Below are positions 1 through 11,162 of a stretch of DNA of 64,000 nucleotides, piece by piece (the stretch's first letter is position 1; every line of letters begins with the position of its first letter). The notes under the pieces are model-generated. The model had not been told where the DNA came from, did no database searches, and saw nothing but the letters and a program-made list of their open reading frames with translations. The DNA is taken from contig JAJKFH010002906.1 of the NCBI GenBank assembly GCA_023333565.1, forward strand, positions 4,127,627 to 4,191,626, written 5' to 3'. The position numbers and the translations under genes were made by a program. This DNA is from Puffinus mauretanicus (taxonomy: Eukaryota; Chordata; Aves; Procellariiformes; Procellariidae).

Positions 1-590
1 GAATGTAACTACCTTGCTCCGTTTTTCATTGCAGATGATTGGCATTTTAAAGCTAGCGTATCTCTTCCTCTGTATCTGGGTTTTAGTCAGAAACTACAAA
101 AGGAAAACCAGATTTCTTCTCTCTCAACTTTTAGTCTGCTGCTTAACTTCAAAAGAAATAATCCTAATCGAAACTTCTTGAATAAGGGCAAATAAAAAGG
201 GTGTTTCTGTTCACATGGAGAAAACAGGACTGCTGCCAGGGGCTGAGGTGCCTGCGTTAGGTGGGGATGGGATGCCCCACGAAGAACGCTCACCAGCCCC
301 GGGACTTCGCTCCCTGCTAAGCCTGGTTACCCATGCGCTGTCTAACGTTCCAGCAGAAATGACGGTTTTCATAATTTTTGATGCAGTCACAGTTACTTTT
401 GAACTAAATTCCAAGTTTCAGTGGGAGGAAAGGGAAGGCAATATAATTTTTTTAATATTGTTACTTGTTCTGAAATGTAGTTATTAAAATATTATCTAGG
501 TTAGTTTGGCTTTAGTTAGAAAAGTAAGGATAAAGGAGAAACTTCTCTACTGATCCTAGAGCAAAAATTCAGGTTGAAGTGCGCATCCCC
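1..590. other. Upstream non-coding DNA, nothing recognised
   Basis: AT-rich single-copy-looking sequence left of the CpG island. Short ORFs on both strands here (68-90 codons) overlap each other and show no family resemblance. A pyrimidine tract ending in CAG near 34 looks like a splice acceptor, but no matching donor or frame supports an exon. Confidence 0.5.
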
Positions 591-599
591 TGCAGAAGT

Positions 600-1190
600 A
601 AGTTACCGCTGGTGATTCACTACGTAAACTAGTGGTTAGAGCTACTCGCGGCATTTCACTTGGGCGTAGCGGTAACGAGCGTTTCAGGTAGTTAACCGGT
701 CTTTATTTACAGCATAGCTTCCCCCGTCCTGGCTCGTTCTTCGGTGGGCCGGGGCCGGGCCGGGCCGGGCGGGGGGCGAGCGCCGCCGGCCGGGTGGTGC
801 CCGCGGCGGAGGCGGCCGGGCGGCAGCAGGGGGCGCCCGCGCCCCCGCGCCCCCGCGCCCCCGCGCCCCCGCGCCCCCGCGCCCCCGCGCCCCCGCGCCC
901 CCGCGCCCCCGCGCCCCCGCGCCCCCGCGCCCCCGCGCCCCCGCGCCGCCCGGCGAGCGCTGGTCTGTGGGCCGCGGTGCGGGCAGTTTGGGGTGCAGTT
1001 TGGGGTGTCTCCTTCGCAGGAAGCGCACCCGGCGGCATGGTAGGGTTGTCAGAGCAACTGTACAACGTCCGCCTGTGCGGGCGTGTAGCTTTGCTCACGT
1101 GGCCGCGCAGTACTCTGGTTTTCTTTGTATAATGGGCCTCTGTAGGCTTGTGCATCTTGTCACGGGCAGGGAGCAAACTGTGTCGTAAAT
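600..1190. promoter_or_regulatory. CpG island, candidate promoter upstream of CYRIA
   Basis: A sharp GC-rich, CpG-rich block stands out from AT-rich flanks. It starts with scattered CpGs near 630, peaks at 740-965 and fades by about 1150. It lies about 10 kb upstream of the first CYRIA coding exons on the same strand, so it is a plausible CYRIA promoter or alternative promoter with a non-coding first exon; that link is inference. No start site, TATA box or donor could be fixed by eye. Overlapping ORFs in several frames (99-157 codons) are rich in Ala, Pro, Arg and Gly and come from the repeat and base composition, so they are not called as genes. Confidence 0.6.
839..946. repeat. Perfect 8-bp GC-rich tandem repeat (GCGCCCCC)n
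   Basis: About 13.5 uninterrupted copies of the octamer GCGCCCCC, with no mismatch seen. The complementary strand carries runs of five G separated by CGC, which is suitable for G-quadruplexes. Read in frame, three units give an eight-residue Ala/Pro/Arg repeat, which explains the low-complexity ORFs here. It sits at the centre of the CpG island. Confidence 0.9.
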
Positions 1191-1199
1191 GGGCTTGTG

Positions 1200-2080
1200 A
1201 TTAATCCCCATCCACATTTGTCAATTAGCTAAAACCAGGTTTTATAGCCAAGTAGGAGTAGGATATAAAGCCACTACTGTGCATCAATTTTATTGTCTTA
1301 ATAAAAAGTTATTGTGCAAATTTCATTGCTAAATTAGGGATCGCTTCCAGTAGTGATCTGAATTAATTACTGCGGAGCCTGTCAGGGTCAGTATGTTATT
1401 TTAATTTTCATTTACACTCACAAGAAAGCTAATTTTTAATTAAAAGGATGGTTTTAATTCAGCACCATCCACAGTACTCCTTCCTTATTTGTCATCTTAG
1501 GCAAATACCAGACGTGTTAATACACCAAAAAAAGTTGCAGTGTTTTTTAGCAGCTCATGTTGGGGCATAAAAGCTTGTTTGGCATTCTGTGTAAGTAAAA
1601 CACATTATTTGAAAATAGCTTTACTAGGGAATGTGCTTCTTAAAGTATTAGGCACTATGCAAAATGAAGAATCTCTTTATGTTTACATCATTAAGAGGGC
1701 TAATGTGCTTGTCTATTAACTAAATGCAATTTTCAAGGCAGGCTATTTTGCAGAAAAGTGCCATGGACCCAGTCTGCCCCTATACATTTTAATGAATTGA
1801 GTGTTTAATGTGAAAGAATAGGAATTAATAAAATAATATCAGAAGGGATTAAAAAATGACACAAAGCTAATTAAGAAAAAAGGAGGAGTTTTGCTGGAAT
1901 TATACTTTTTTGTAACTCCTGCATAATTACAGATTAGACTAGTGTTTTGGAGAAAATCTATTCTTGTTCAGTATTCAGTCCCCTCATCCCTTAACTTGAC
2001 TGTGAGAGCAATCTTTGAAAAATTCTGGAGTTTAGCTACTTTCTAAACTGCTTTATGTTTAATTTATAGTCCAGTATAAT
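1200..2080. other. Non-coding, AT-rich, possible conserved element
   Basis: No gene. The block is rich in TAATTA/AATTAA-type cores. It contains a small hairpin with stem GGATGGT (1446-1452) pairing with ACCATCC (1464-1470). The texture suggests a conserved non-coding element beside the CpG island, but this is only a visual impression. Confidence 0.25.
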
Positions 2081-2089
2081 GATTAAATA

Positions 2090-2540
2090 TTTTTTCCCTC
2101 AGTCTTTCTGCTTACCAGTCCATCTGCATTTGTGGGATTGATTTGGTTTTTTCCTTGAGTGGAGTATTTTACATTTGTATTTACTGAATTTCTTCTGAAT
2201 AGTATCTCCAGTTTATCAAAGTGATTTTGAATTATGATCTTATTTTCTAGAATATTTTAATTCCCTTCTAGCTTAGTGTGTATTTTAAAAGGGTATTTTC
2301 TTTTTCCTCTGTCACTAATTAAAAGTATTGAACAAAACCAGATCTATACAACAGATACTAGATACTGTTTGAAAATACCATCCTCTTTTTTCCCAGTAAA
2401 CCAGTGACAACTGCTTTTTCAGTTTTTCAGTGTTTTAGCAAATTTATGGTATTAAGTAGCATTTTCTCTTTTCTCATCTCTAGTCATTTGTCAAAGCTCC
2501 CTCCTCTATATATTTCTTTACTTCCTTCAATTCTTCTGAA
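2090..2540 (-). mobile_element. Ancient CR1/L3-like LINE fragment, antisense
   Basis: Read on the minus strand, this stretch resembles the reverse-transcriptase region of old CR1/L3 elements. Landmarks on the plus strand are the stretch near 2206-2245 (antisense of the conserved primer-like region), AAGTATTGAACAAAACCAG near 2323, and CAGTGACAACTG near 2402. It is highly diverged with no open frame. The resemblance is from memory of family consensus texture, not an alignment. Confidence 0.45.
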
Positions 2541-5500
2541 TGCTTATACGGGCATACTGATTTCTAAGTCTCCATTTTGTCTATTTTGTCCATTGGAATA
2601 ACCTGTTGTGTATTTTCTTAACTGTTGGGTTTCCTGTGCTCTCTTATCCAAGAGACCTATTCTTCCAGATACCTGAGATTACTGAAACTGCTTTTTTGAA
2701 ATCAGGATCATTAGTTTGCTGTTTTTTCCTTTTTTAGTAACCTCTGCTGTTTTTAATTCATTTCTCCTGTATTTCCATCCCTATATTCAGTTGATTCTCC
2801 CCGTAAGTATGCAACAAGTCTAAAACAGCCATATCTCTGGCAAACTCTTCTGTGTTCTAGAAAGAACATTTATCGTTCCAGGAGCCTGTACAGATACATG
2901 GTTGATTAACTCTCCTGAAGCTTCTTGCCCAATTCTGTTATTCAGGTACCTCCATAGTTCAACAAAACCTTCTTTACCACTTTCTTGGGATTAGGTGGCT
3001 CTCAAATTGCTGTCTTGGGATGATACCAGTTTTTCTCCTTTACCCTCACCCAGAGACACGTAGGAAGGTTTTCTTTTACCTTTTTCTGAAATTTTAACTT
3101 AAGAAAGTATATATTATCCTCCAGTCTATTTACAGTGGTTTTTTGAATAATTTTTTTTCCTTAGTGGAACTCTTGCTATTTCCATCAACAGCATCGTGAC
3201 TCAAATTGGTCAGCAAGTTTTCATATTTTGTGTAATGAGATATTAAATAAGACCACTATTACACCAATGGAAATATTTTAAGCTAATAGCAACTAATCCC
3301 TACAAAGATCCACATTTCATCTTTAATTCCTCAAATCTTGAGCTATTTATACATATAGTCAGCCACAGCTATCTTAATTCCAGTAATGTCAACATGTTTC
3401 TTTGATCAGAATTAATTGTCTGCTTGGTATTTTAAGACATTGTTTGACTTCTCTCCCCTTTTCCAGAAAACAATACTTGTAAAGACTGCTGCAGATCCAT
3501 ACCTTATAGATTATTACCCTCCAAACCAGAAATACAAATTTAGCCGGCAAAATGCACTATGTCCTACGTACTGACACATTCAGAGCAGATCACTAGCAAA
3601 TACGCAATAAGAAATCCAGTCACTGTAGGATTTATGTCTGGCTTGACTGAGACTAGATGTACTGTTTTGGCATTTATGTATTAAAAAGAGAAGTAAAATA
3701 GATAAAGAACAAAGTTAACATGCAAAGACTTATCCCCATTATCAGCTGGCACAAGAAATAACTTGAAAATAAAATCACTCTGAGGAAAGTCTTTACCATA
3801 GTTGCACAAAGAACTAGAATGTGATGGTTTTCATCTTGGTTTTTTTCAGACACTTGCATTGGATTTTCTGTGAGTATAGTACAAAATACTCTGTGTGGTA
3901 TAGTCAGAAGGCTGAATAATTGACAGTTGTTAACAGGCAGAAAGGACCAGCAACATTTTCTTCTGTTTCTGATTTTTCACCTGAGAGTCCTGTTTCTGAT
4001 TTTGTATCTAAGAATGTATGTGATCTAGAATAGATTTTTCACTCATATTCACAGGTCTTGAAACCAGATGCCTTTTCAAATGCCCAAATCCCTAGATTTC
4101 CAAAATTGAGTGTGTTCCAAGATGGTTTCTTTCCTTTTTCGCTATGATTTTGGTGAGAGAAGACAAGGAAACTTTAAGGGGAAGATAATGATGTGGCTGC
4201 TCTTCTCTTACAAGAGTTTGGAAGAACTAAGTCAAACTCGACCTGGAAAAAAATAAAGTGGTTTTGTTTTGAAGGAAGAAACACTTAAACTAGCCAAACC
4301 TGTTCTGTTTCTGTTAAAGATATCTCTCTCCTGTGTGGCAGTTTGGTAAACATTAGTATCCTGCTTTGCTTACCTAGCAGCATCAATTGATAGAGGCTCC
4401 ATTTATTGTGTACAGGGAAATTGTGTCCCTGTTTTGTGTATAAGCATCTGTGCATGCGATGCCATAGTCAAACTGGGTTACTGTAGTTACTATACACTCG
4501 GGTGGAAGGATCAAAGTGCCACAGTGTTTTCTTAATTTCAAATATAATTTTATTCTAACTACTTAATTGGCTTCCATTCTGCAGTTTTTGTTGGGGTTTG
4601 GATTTTTTTTTTGTTATTATGACCTATGAATCTGAATCCAGATATTTTGGTTGCCTGGTTTTCATCCTTTCATGATGGCTCTTCTGACATTATGCACTTT
4701 GAAAATCTATAGGAGTTCTGTTCAGAGTATGTTCAGGTGTGAGAGTTGGCATATAGAAAAATCCCCTCCTTGAATAAGTTATAAGTTCATCTGAGGTAAT
4801 CCTTTTTTTTTTTTCCACCTTTTGATTTTAGTGAAACCACGAGCCAAGCTCTTTAATCCTTGGGGCTACGGGTACTAATGTCGTTGGCCAGCTCTTTTAA
4901 CATTTTATGATTAGTGAAAAATGTATTTGTCATTACAAACCATTTATTAACTCCCTTTGACTTGCCTCACCTTTTTTGTAGGTTTTCATTGTGTCCTGCA
5001 ATCTGCATATCAGTTAACAGCAAAAGCTCTTGGCTTGAAGCGTTGCTTATCTAGGAATTGTAATGAAATAATTGTTCAAAGCAGAAATGATTCTTTTATC
5101 TTGGGTTACTTTCACCTTGAGCAACTTTCATCTCTTATTCCACTTTTCACTTTGCATCTGTTTTTTGGGTTTGAGTTTTGTTGGGCTGGTTTTTGTCCGT
5201 TTATGCTTCACCTGCGTAAGGAATGTGTGGCACTGGTTGTAATTCGCTTGTGTGTGTAGGTTGCTTCTTGGTGCATCTTGTTATGTGAATATGTTACTTA
5301 TGTTATGAAAATCTTATACATACAGTATTTGGAGGCCAACATTGGGGATAATTTGATTTTTTTTTCTGGTAAATGAATATAGCTTGCCCTCTGAAAAGAA
5401 CTTGGGTGTATTTTTCCCTTATTCTGTGCCTTGTAGAGAATATTGTAGGTACTTCACTGTGAAATATCCTTGGTGGCTTTTTGCAGTTAGCATCTCAAAC

Positions 5501-5924
5501 ACAAATGTATGGCTATGTTTACATTTTTTTCCGTAATATAACAATACAGTCTTATGCTTATTTCTAAAATAAAGTCCATAGAGGAATAATAGCACTTTTC
5601 AAAACTAACATCTATTTGCACAACTGAGATAATTAAACATCAGTTGTTATATTTCTCTTCATCAATACAACTACAGTTTACAAAATTTAAACATTTACCA
5701 GTAAAACAACTGAAGATAATGATACTACCATATCCATGAAAATATTCTTAACTATAAGAAAATTGGAATGATGATTAAAAAAAAACCTACTGTGGAGATT
5801 GACGGGGATAAATATAAGGTCCTGTGTAGATGCAGGACTAATGAATTGCCAAAATGCAGAAAGGAAACCAATGGGTAAAATAGAAAGTGTGAATAATATT
5901 TGAGGGACAGTTTTCTGCAAGACA
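2541..5924. other. Intergenic or 5' intronic DNA, nothing recognised
   Basis: AT-rich sequence with T-runs (for example near 4603 and 4804). ORFs of 61-100 codons occur here but show no domain, codon bias or exon-like ends. Part of 2640-3100 could be further decayed LINE sequence, but I could not place it. Confidence 0.4.
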
Positions 5925-6150
5925 CAATTCCTTCATTATATTTGGCACCATACTCGAATGCATTTGGAGCACTGTACCTAGAGTTGAGTGACCTGCTGGA
6001 ATTTGGACCCCTTGGAGAGATTGCAGAGAAGGGCAGTGAGACTGGTCAGGTATCATAAAACATGAACTATCATGATTGAGCTTAAAGAGCTTTTTGAAGA
6101 GCTTTAAGAATAGTTTAGGCAAACATCTGTGCAGAATGACAGAGCTGCTG
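5925..6150 (+). mobile_element. Ancient CR1/L3-like LINE 3' fragment
   Basis: The stretch from about 6007 to 6045, with cores TTGCAGAGAAGGGCAGTGAG and ACTGGTCAGG, resembles the C-terminal reverse-transcriptase coding region of CR1-type elements (the part encoding the [14 protein letters not shown] motif). It is followed by a leucine/lysine-rich stretch at 6080-6110 and a tail like old L3/CR1 sequences near 6113-6145. It is strongly decayed with no open frame. Confidence 0.5.
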
Positions 6151-8690
6151 CCGTTCCTCTTTTGGGGTCTAGGTAACCTTACCCCTAACTCCAACGATTT
6201 TATGGCATTGCTGCGAACATGAATCAGGATCCTTCCTTGACTATTCCTGACTCCAGCACTGCACTTTTCACCACAATAATATTCCCAGTCTCTTACCTAT
6301 GGTAGCGCCCGTCGTGTTGCATGAGCCTTGCAGAGCTCCATTCAGGTGCTGACGGTGAAAGGGAGAAGTAGGGGATGTGTGCGTGGGGCACCCCGTGAAA
6401 GTGCTCCCGTCTCTGCCTGTGCCTTCTCTCCACGGATGACTCCAAGCACTGCAGCATTCCAGTTTACTTGCAGCTAGTCTCACACAAATACCCTAAGAGA
6501 TTAGGTGGTTTTAATACGCTTATTGCATAGAAAAAAAGCAAAATTATTGGTAGTAGAGTTGGCAAATGCAATTAAAAATGATCTTTCATATCTTTCTTCC
6601 TCTCCCAAACAAAAAACAGTGAGTGATACAGGGTTTCCTTCAGAAAACAAAGTAGATTATCATTGTTAAGAAATGTCTGCATTTTTTAATCTTTGTTCAT
6701 TTATATTTTATTCCTTAATAGAATAAAACTGTTTTCTGAGTCTTGCACTTCTGCTATTTCCTTACAAACACCTCAGCAAACTTTATAGGTGAATATCAGA
6801 ACAATTTGGAATTGTGCTTTTGATCTCAGAGATCTTCCTGGGTTCAGATGCTGGTGTTTTTTTGAAACCACGGTTAATTATTCATGCAGTAAGGTCCTTT
6901 CCACTGCTTTAATGATGCTAATATGCTTAGTACAGTACAGTTCCCTCAGGCTGTGGCCTGGATGCCTGTCTCTTCCCATGCAGATGTGCCATGAGAAGTT
7001 ATCTTTCCTAACCATTCATTGGCACTCCTGAACTTGGGAGTCTCTGTTTCTCCTGAAACTCCCGATGGAGCTGCTCATGAGAACACTCCCAGCCCCACTT
7101 CGTTAGGATGATCTAAATGAGTTTAAGCAGTAGGTATTTGCTGATCCAGCTCATTTTGCCTGTTTATGTAAGCAGGCAGATTTAGGAAATAGTATCTGGC
7201 AAAGGAGCACCCGTGAGCAGCAAAGGGTTGAGCTGGTGAATGTCTCCTTTTTCACTAACATGAGGTTTAAATACTTTGTCTGTTGTACCTTCGGTGTAGC
7301 TATACTGGTGCTGATGGTTTTGAGCTGGTACTGATTAAATTAGTCCTGTAAAAGAAGAAGAAATCAATCAGTAATTCTCTAGCAATTTATATTGTACTAT
7401 AGCTATCATTTAAAAATAATACAAAACTCCACACTTCAAAATCATGTAGTTGCTTAAAACAATGTGTAAACAAAGATTTTAAAGAAGAGTTAAGTAGCAG
7501 GATATTTAGCTTTGGGCATGCAATATTTAGTTGATAATACCCAGTTTGTGAACACTTACTAAATTTTCAAAACATTCAGTATCTAATAAATATATATTTC
7601 AGTATATTTTCAGTATATGTATATAAAATCCATGTCAGATTTGAAGGGTTGCATTTTGATTTGTTTTGGAGGGGTAGTATTTTATTTATCACAATTCAAA
7701 AAGAAACATTGTTTAGTGGAGGAGGAGGAATTTATTTTCACATCCTAGATAATGCCTCTAGAATGTCAAAATTAAATTAATGAAATTTTAGGAACAAAGT
7801 GATGTGTTAGAAAACCAGCCTGCGTTATTGTGTTCAAAGCTCAACATTTTTAAATATGCGACTGGATAACTATGTATAAACTGCAAAATGCTAAGTGTAC
7901 CTTCTTGTTCATTACTAGTTTTAAGGTTTGTTTATGTCTGTGTGCCACTAATTAAATGTTGAGCATCAAAAATCAACTAATGAGCTTTAAACTGTCAACA
8001 GTAGCGTAGAAAGTATTTTCTATATGCCTATGTAATATCTTAGACTAAACTTTAATGGTTTGGAAAACTGTGGAAAACATGAAATGGCGAACATCATTGT
8101 CATGTCAACATGTCATCGTTTTTAAAGCATACTGTTAAAAGCTGGAATTTTAAGGGTTTTGGACACTAAGGAGAAGCTGCTATCATTTAGGAGTGCTGCA
8201 ACAGCAATATAAGCATTGGGTCTCATTTCAACATTTAAACTGATTTAACAGTAAGCTTTCCAGTTTAATGAAATGGAATTTTATGCTCGTAAGTTAAACC
8301 TTTCTGATTTGCTCCTGTGCATCAGCTGTTTATTTGCATATCTGTTGCAACTGCAGTATATATACTGGCCTGCTCAGGATTTATGTCATTAGTTACTTCG
8401 AAATATCATTAAAAATTATCCTGGAAGTCACTTGCAGTTCCTGAGGTTTGGAATATATTATTAGAGTTTCCAGGGAAAGACAGTTTGGAAGATCCAAGTA
8501 CTGGGAAGCAGCAAGCTGTAAAGAAAAAAAATAATTCCGTTTGGGGCAAGGAAATATATTTGTTAGCACTTCCATTAAGGTGAAGGTTGGCCTTTTAATA
8601 CAGAGCTAAAAACTTAGTGTTGAATGGTGAGTTAGAGTTTAAAGTAAAAGTTCCTTGGAACTAGGTCTTGCTTTTAGTTTTGTTTTTTAG
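6151..8690. other. Intergenic or 5' intronic DNA, nothing recognised
   Basis: No gene supported. The part at about 7700-8380 is AT-rich, with homeodomain-like and octamer-like motifs (for example TTTGCATATC at 8332) and could be regulatory. The short ORFs look random. Confidence 0.4.
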
Positions 8691-9305
8691 GAAACCGTAA
8701 AGAAATTATTTCAAATCATAAAGAAGTAAAGCATGTTTAGCAGCTGCCTGAACCATATCTTCTAGATGTTGATGTTGAATATCACTATTTTCTGGGTTGA
8801 TGTACATTGGAAATAGTGTCAAACCAGTGCCTTCGAGGTCACTGGAAAATGCAGGCTGACCGTGAAAATGGGTAGAAAGTTTGTGGCAGGGTGGTTGTTT
8901 CATACCTGTGACCTGAACAGCTGGATCAGTTTCTACACAGGGATTGAAGGAGAGGGGGATAAAATGAAAAACAAGCTAAGAAATATAGTAAAAGTTCAGG
9001 AAAAATACTCATACTTAGAAATCTCCAGAGCCGTGATGTACTTCTGGAAGAAGGATCAGAAACCAGAGCTTGGGCACACGGCCTCAAGCTACTCAATGCA
9101 AATGAGGGAGCGTATCCTCAGGTTTTTGGCGAAGGGAGCAGCTTTCTCGCTGTCGGAAGCATGCTATCACCTCAACCAGGCTCTGGCTGCAGTGCTAACC
9201 TTGGCAGTAGAAGAAATGGTTGGATACTTTCTGAAGATTGAAGGCAATGAGGTAAGATACGGCTTAAAACGAGTTGAAAGTGAAGAATCCAAACTGAGTC
9301 AGTAA
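8691..9305 (+). CDS. Unrecognised 147-codon ORF in an exon-like block
   Basis: I do not recognise this product. The frame runs from the ATG at 8862 to TAA at 9303-9305. The block has exon-like ends: a long pyrimidine tract ending TTTTTTAG at 8690, and a consensus donor GAG/GTAAGA at 9251/9252. Base composition is less AT-rich than the flanks. The C-terminal half (about residues 80-140) reads as alternating amphipathic helices followed by a short strand-turn segment (YFLKIEGNEVRYGLK). This is loosely like a winged helix, but it carries no diagnostic motif. It lies about 1.8 kb upstream of CYRIA exon 1a on the same strand, so it may instead be a 5'UTR exon, a decayed retrocopy or a chance ORF. 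Confidence 0.2.
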
Positions 9306-11082
9306 TTTAGATTGTGATAGTATTTCATAGTAATAGAAATTGTTTCTTTCAAGGTTATGAAAAGGAAAATAAGTGTATGCACATTATCTTGTCCCCCTTA
9401 CGTGATGCTGATAAAGTGTATTATAGCAGTGTGATGAAAATGTTAAATTATTGAAAATATATGTTTTAATGCTGTATAAAATGTATTTTGCTTTGTTTGC
9501 ATGTTTTTCCCCTTTGTGGGCTAATCAGAAAGTCAGACTCAGTTCATACAGTGCAGATCTTGTTCTGAAAGTAAAATTGTAAATTTTTTTCCTGCATATG
9601 AATGGATGTAACTTTATGAATAATGGAGAATGTTCCAATTGTGTATATGCAAGATGTTGCTAATTGTAAAGGGCTTGACAGTCTGCTCACTGGATTTGTT
9701 CTGGAGAGAAAATTTTGAAGAAGTATTTAATGCAAAACAAAGCCATTTGTCTAACAAAAACCTGGTTTACATGAGCCTGCATGCTCTGAACAGATTATTG
9801 ATCAAATTTATATCATTTTATGGAATGACTATGACTGCTTTGAAATCCCCAAGCCTTAGATTACCTTCCTAGATTTTCCTGCTATAGAAATATATCCCTT
9901 ACATGCCTATAGAAATTAGGGTTGATGATACTTTTTATTCTGTAATGCTTGGGGGAAAATTTGAAAAAAACTTTGTCTCCTCATACGGAGTATCAGCCAT
10001 GTACATTCTTAGAATAATTTTTTTGTGGTCTGATTTCTTAAGTGGGAAAAGAGTTAAACTGAAAAATAGATGAGCATCAGATGTAAGCCTCAAGAGCCGT
10101 GGTTTAGAGTACTGAGAACATTTATCTTTGAGGCAAAAATCAGTTTTCAATCTGAGTTTTAAATCTAAAATTACATTTTTCTACATCCCTCCAGGCAGAC
10201 CTCTTTATCCTTATATGTGCTTTTCATGGTTTAATTTTTCTGTCTTGTGAGAAAAAGTTTAAGTTTGCCCAAGAAAGCTATGCTTTTACATAGTTTTAGA
10301 ATAATGTATCTTCCTAAGGACTGTACTGGTAAAAAAACTTTTCTTCTAATGTCCTTCCTTGTTGACTTCCATAAAGACTTGCTTTTTTGGTCACTTTTCC
10401 TTTTGGGAGTTTTTCATAACTTGAAATGCAAAGGTTTCCAAGATGATGAAAGATAGGAATAACAGATAAAAAGATAAAGTTTGAACCTCTTCTTTTTTTT
10501 TTCCTTTCTTTTCTCTTTTCAAAAATGCATACATACATTTTTAAAAGTTAAAAGGAGCAAGGTTTTCAGCTTTTCTTTCTGATAGATTTTATACTAATAT
10601 TTTATAAAACCTTACTGATTAGAAACAATTAGATTTTTTTTTTCCTTAAATTGAGTTATTTTCATGAAATAACATGGATTTATGCTAAAGAATCCAAGTC
10701 AAGGATTAAGACCTCATTTTTTACTCTGGAATGTTATTCAGTAATCTTGGGTCCAGCAATTTAGAGGATTTACAAATACAGATACAGTTCTGATTTTGTT
10801 TCTCTTGCTAAGTAAATAAGCTCATAAATACCTGTCTGTACTTTGTGATGTTATACTGATGTTTAAATTCCATTTTGTTGAATAGAATTATTTCTGTATT
10901 TATCCAAGGTCTTACTTTCTCTATCCCCATGCGTAAATATCACGGAATTGATCACCAAAATGTTTCCCATGGTCCAGAACTTGCCATGATGTTTAATATA
11001 TGATGCAGACTGTCTGAAGCCCTTAGTTGCAGTATTCTAAGTTTACGTATGTAACTGTTTACGATTTTGTTGCATTTACTAG
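9306..11082. other. Non-coding DNA upstream of CYRIA exon 1a
   Basis: AT-rich, probably 5' intron of CYRIA. The overlapping ORFs of 69-80 codons on both strands look random. No 5'UTR exon of CYRIA could be identified here. Confidence 0.5.
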
Positions 11083-11162
11083 GTTTGCTGGGATGGGTAA
11101 TCTTCTTAAGGTCCTTACCAGGGAAATTGAAAACTATCCACATTTTTTCCTGGATTTTGAAA
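11083..11162 (+). CDS. CYRIA: CYRIA exon 1a, canonical first coding exon
   Basis: The acceptor ends TTACTAG at 11082. Ten untranslated bases follow, then ATG at 11093. It encodes [16 protein letters not shown] followed by HFFLDFE (23 residues), with one extra base (A, 11162) before donor GTAAGT. This is the known CYRIA-type N-terminus. Because an acceptor precedes the ATG, a non-coding 5' exon must lie upstream. Confidence 0.95.

Noticed and set aside
684..1188. Several 73-157 codon ORFs across the left CpG island
   Set aside because: They translate the GCGCCCCC octamer in different frames as Ala/Pro/Arg or Gly/Ala/Arg repeats, with no independent coding evidence.
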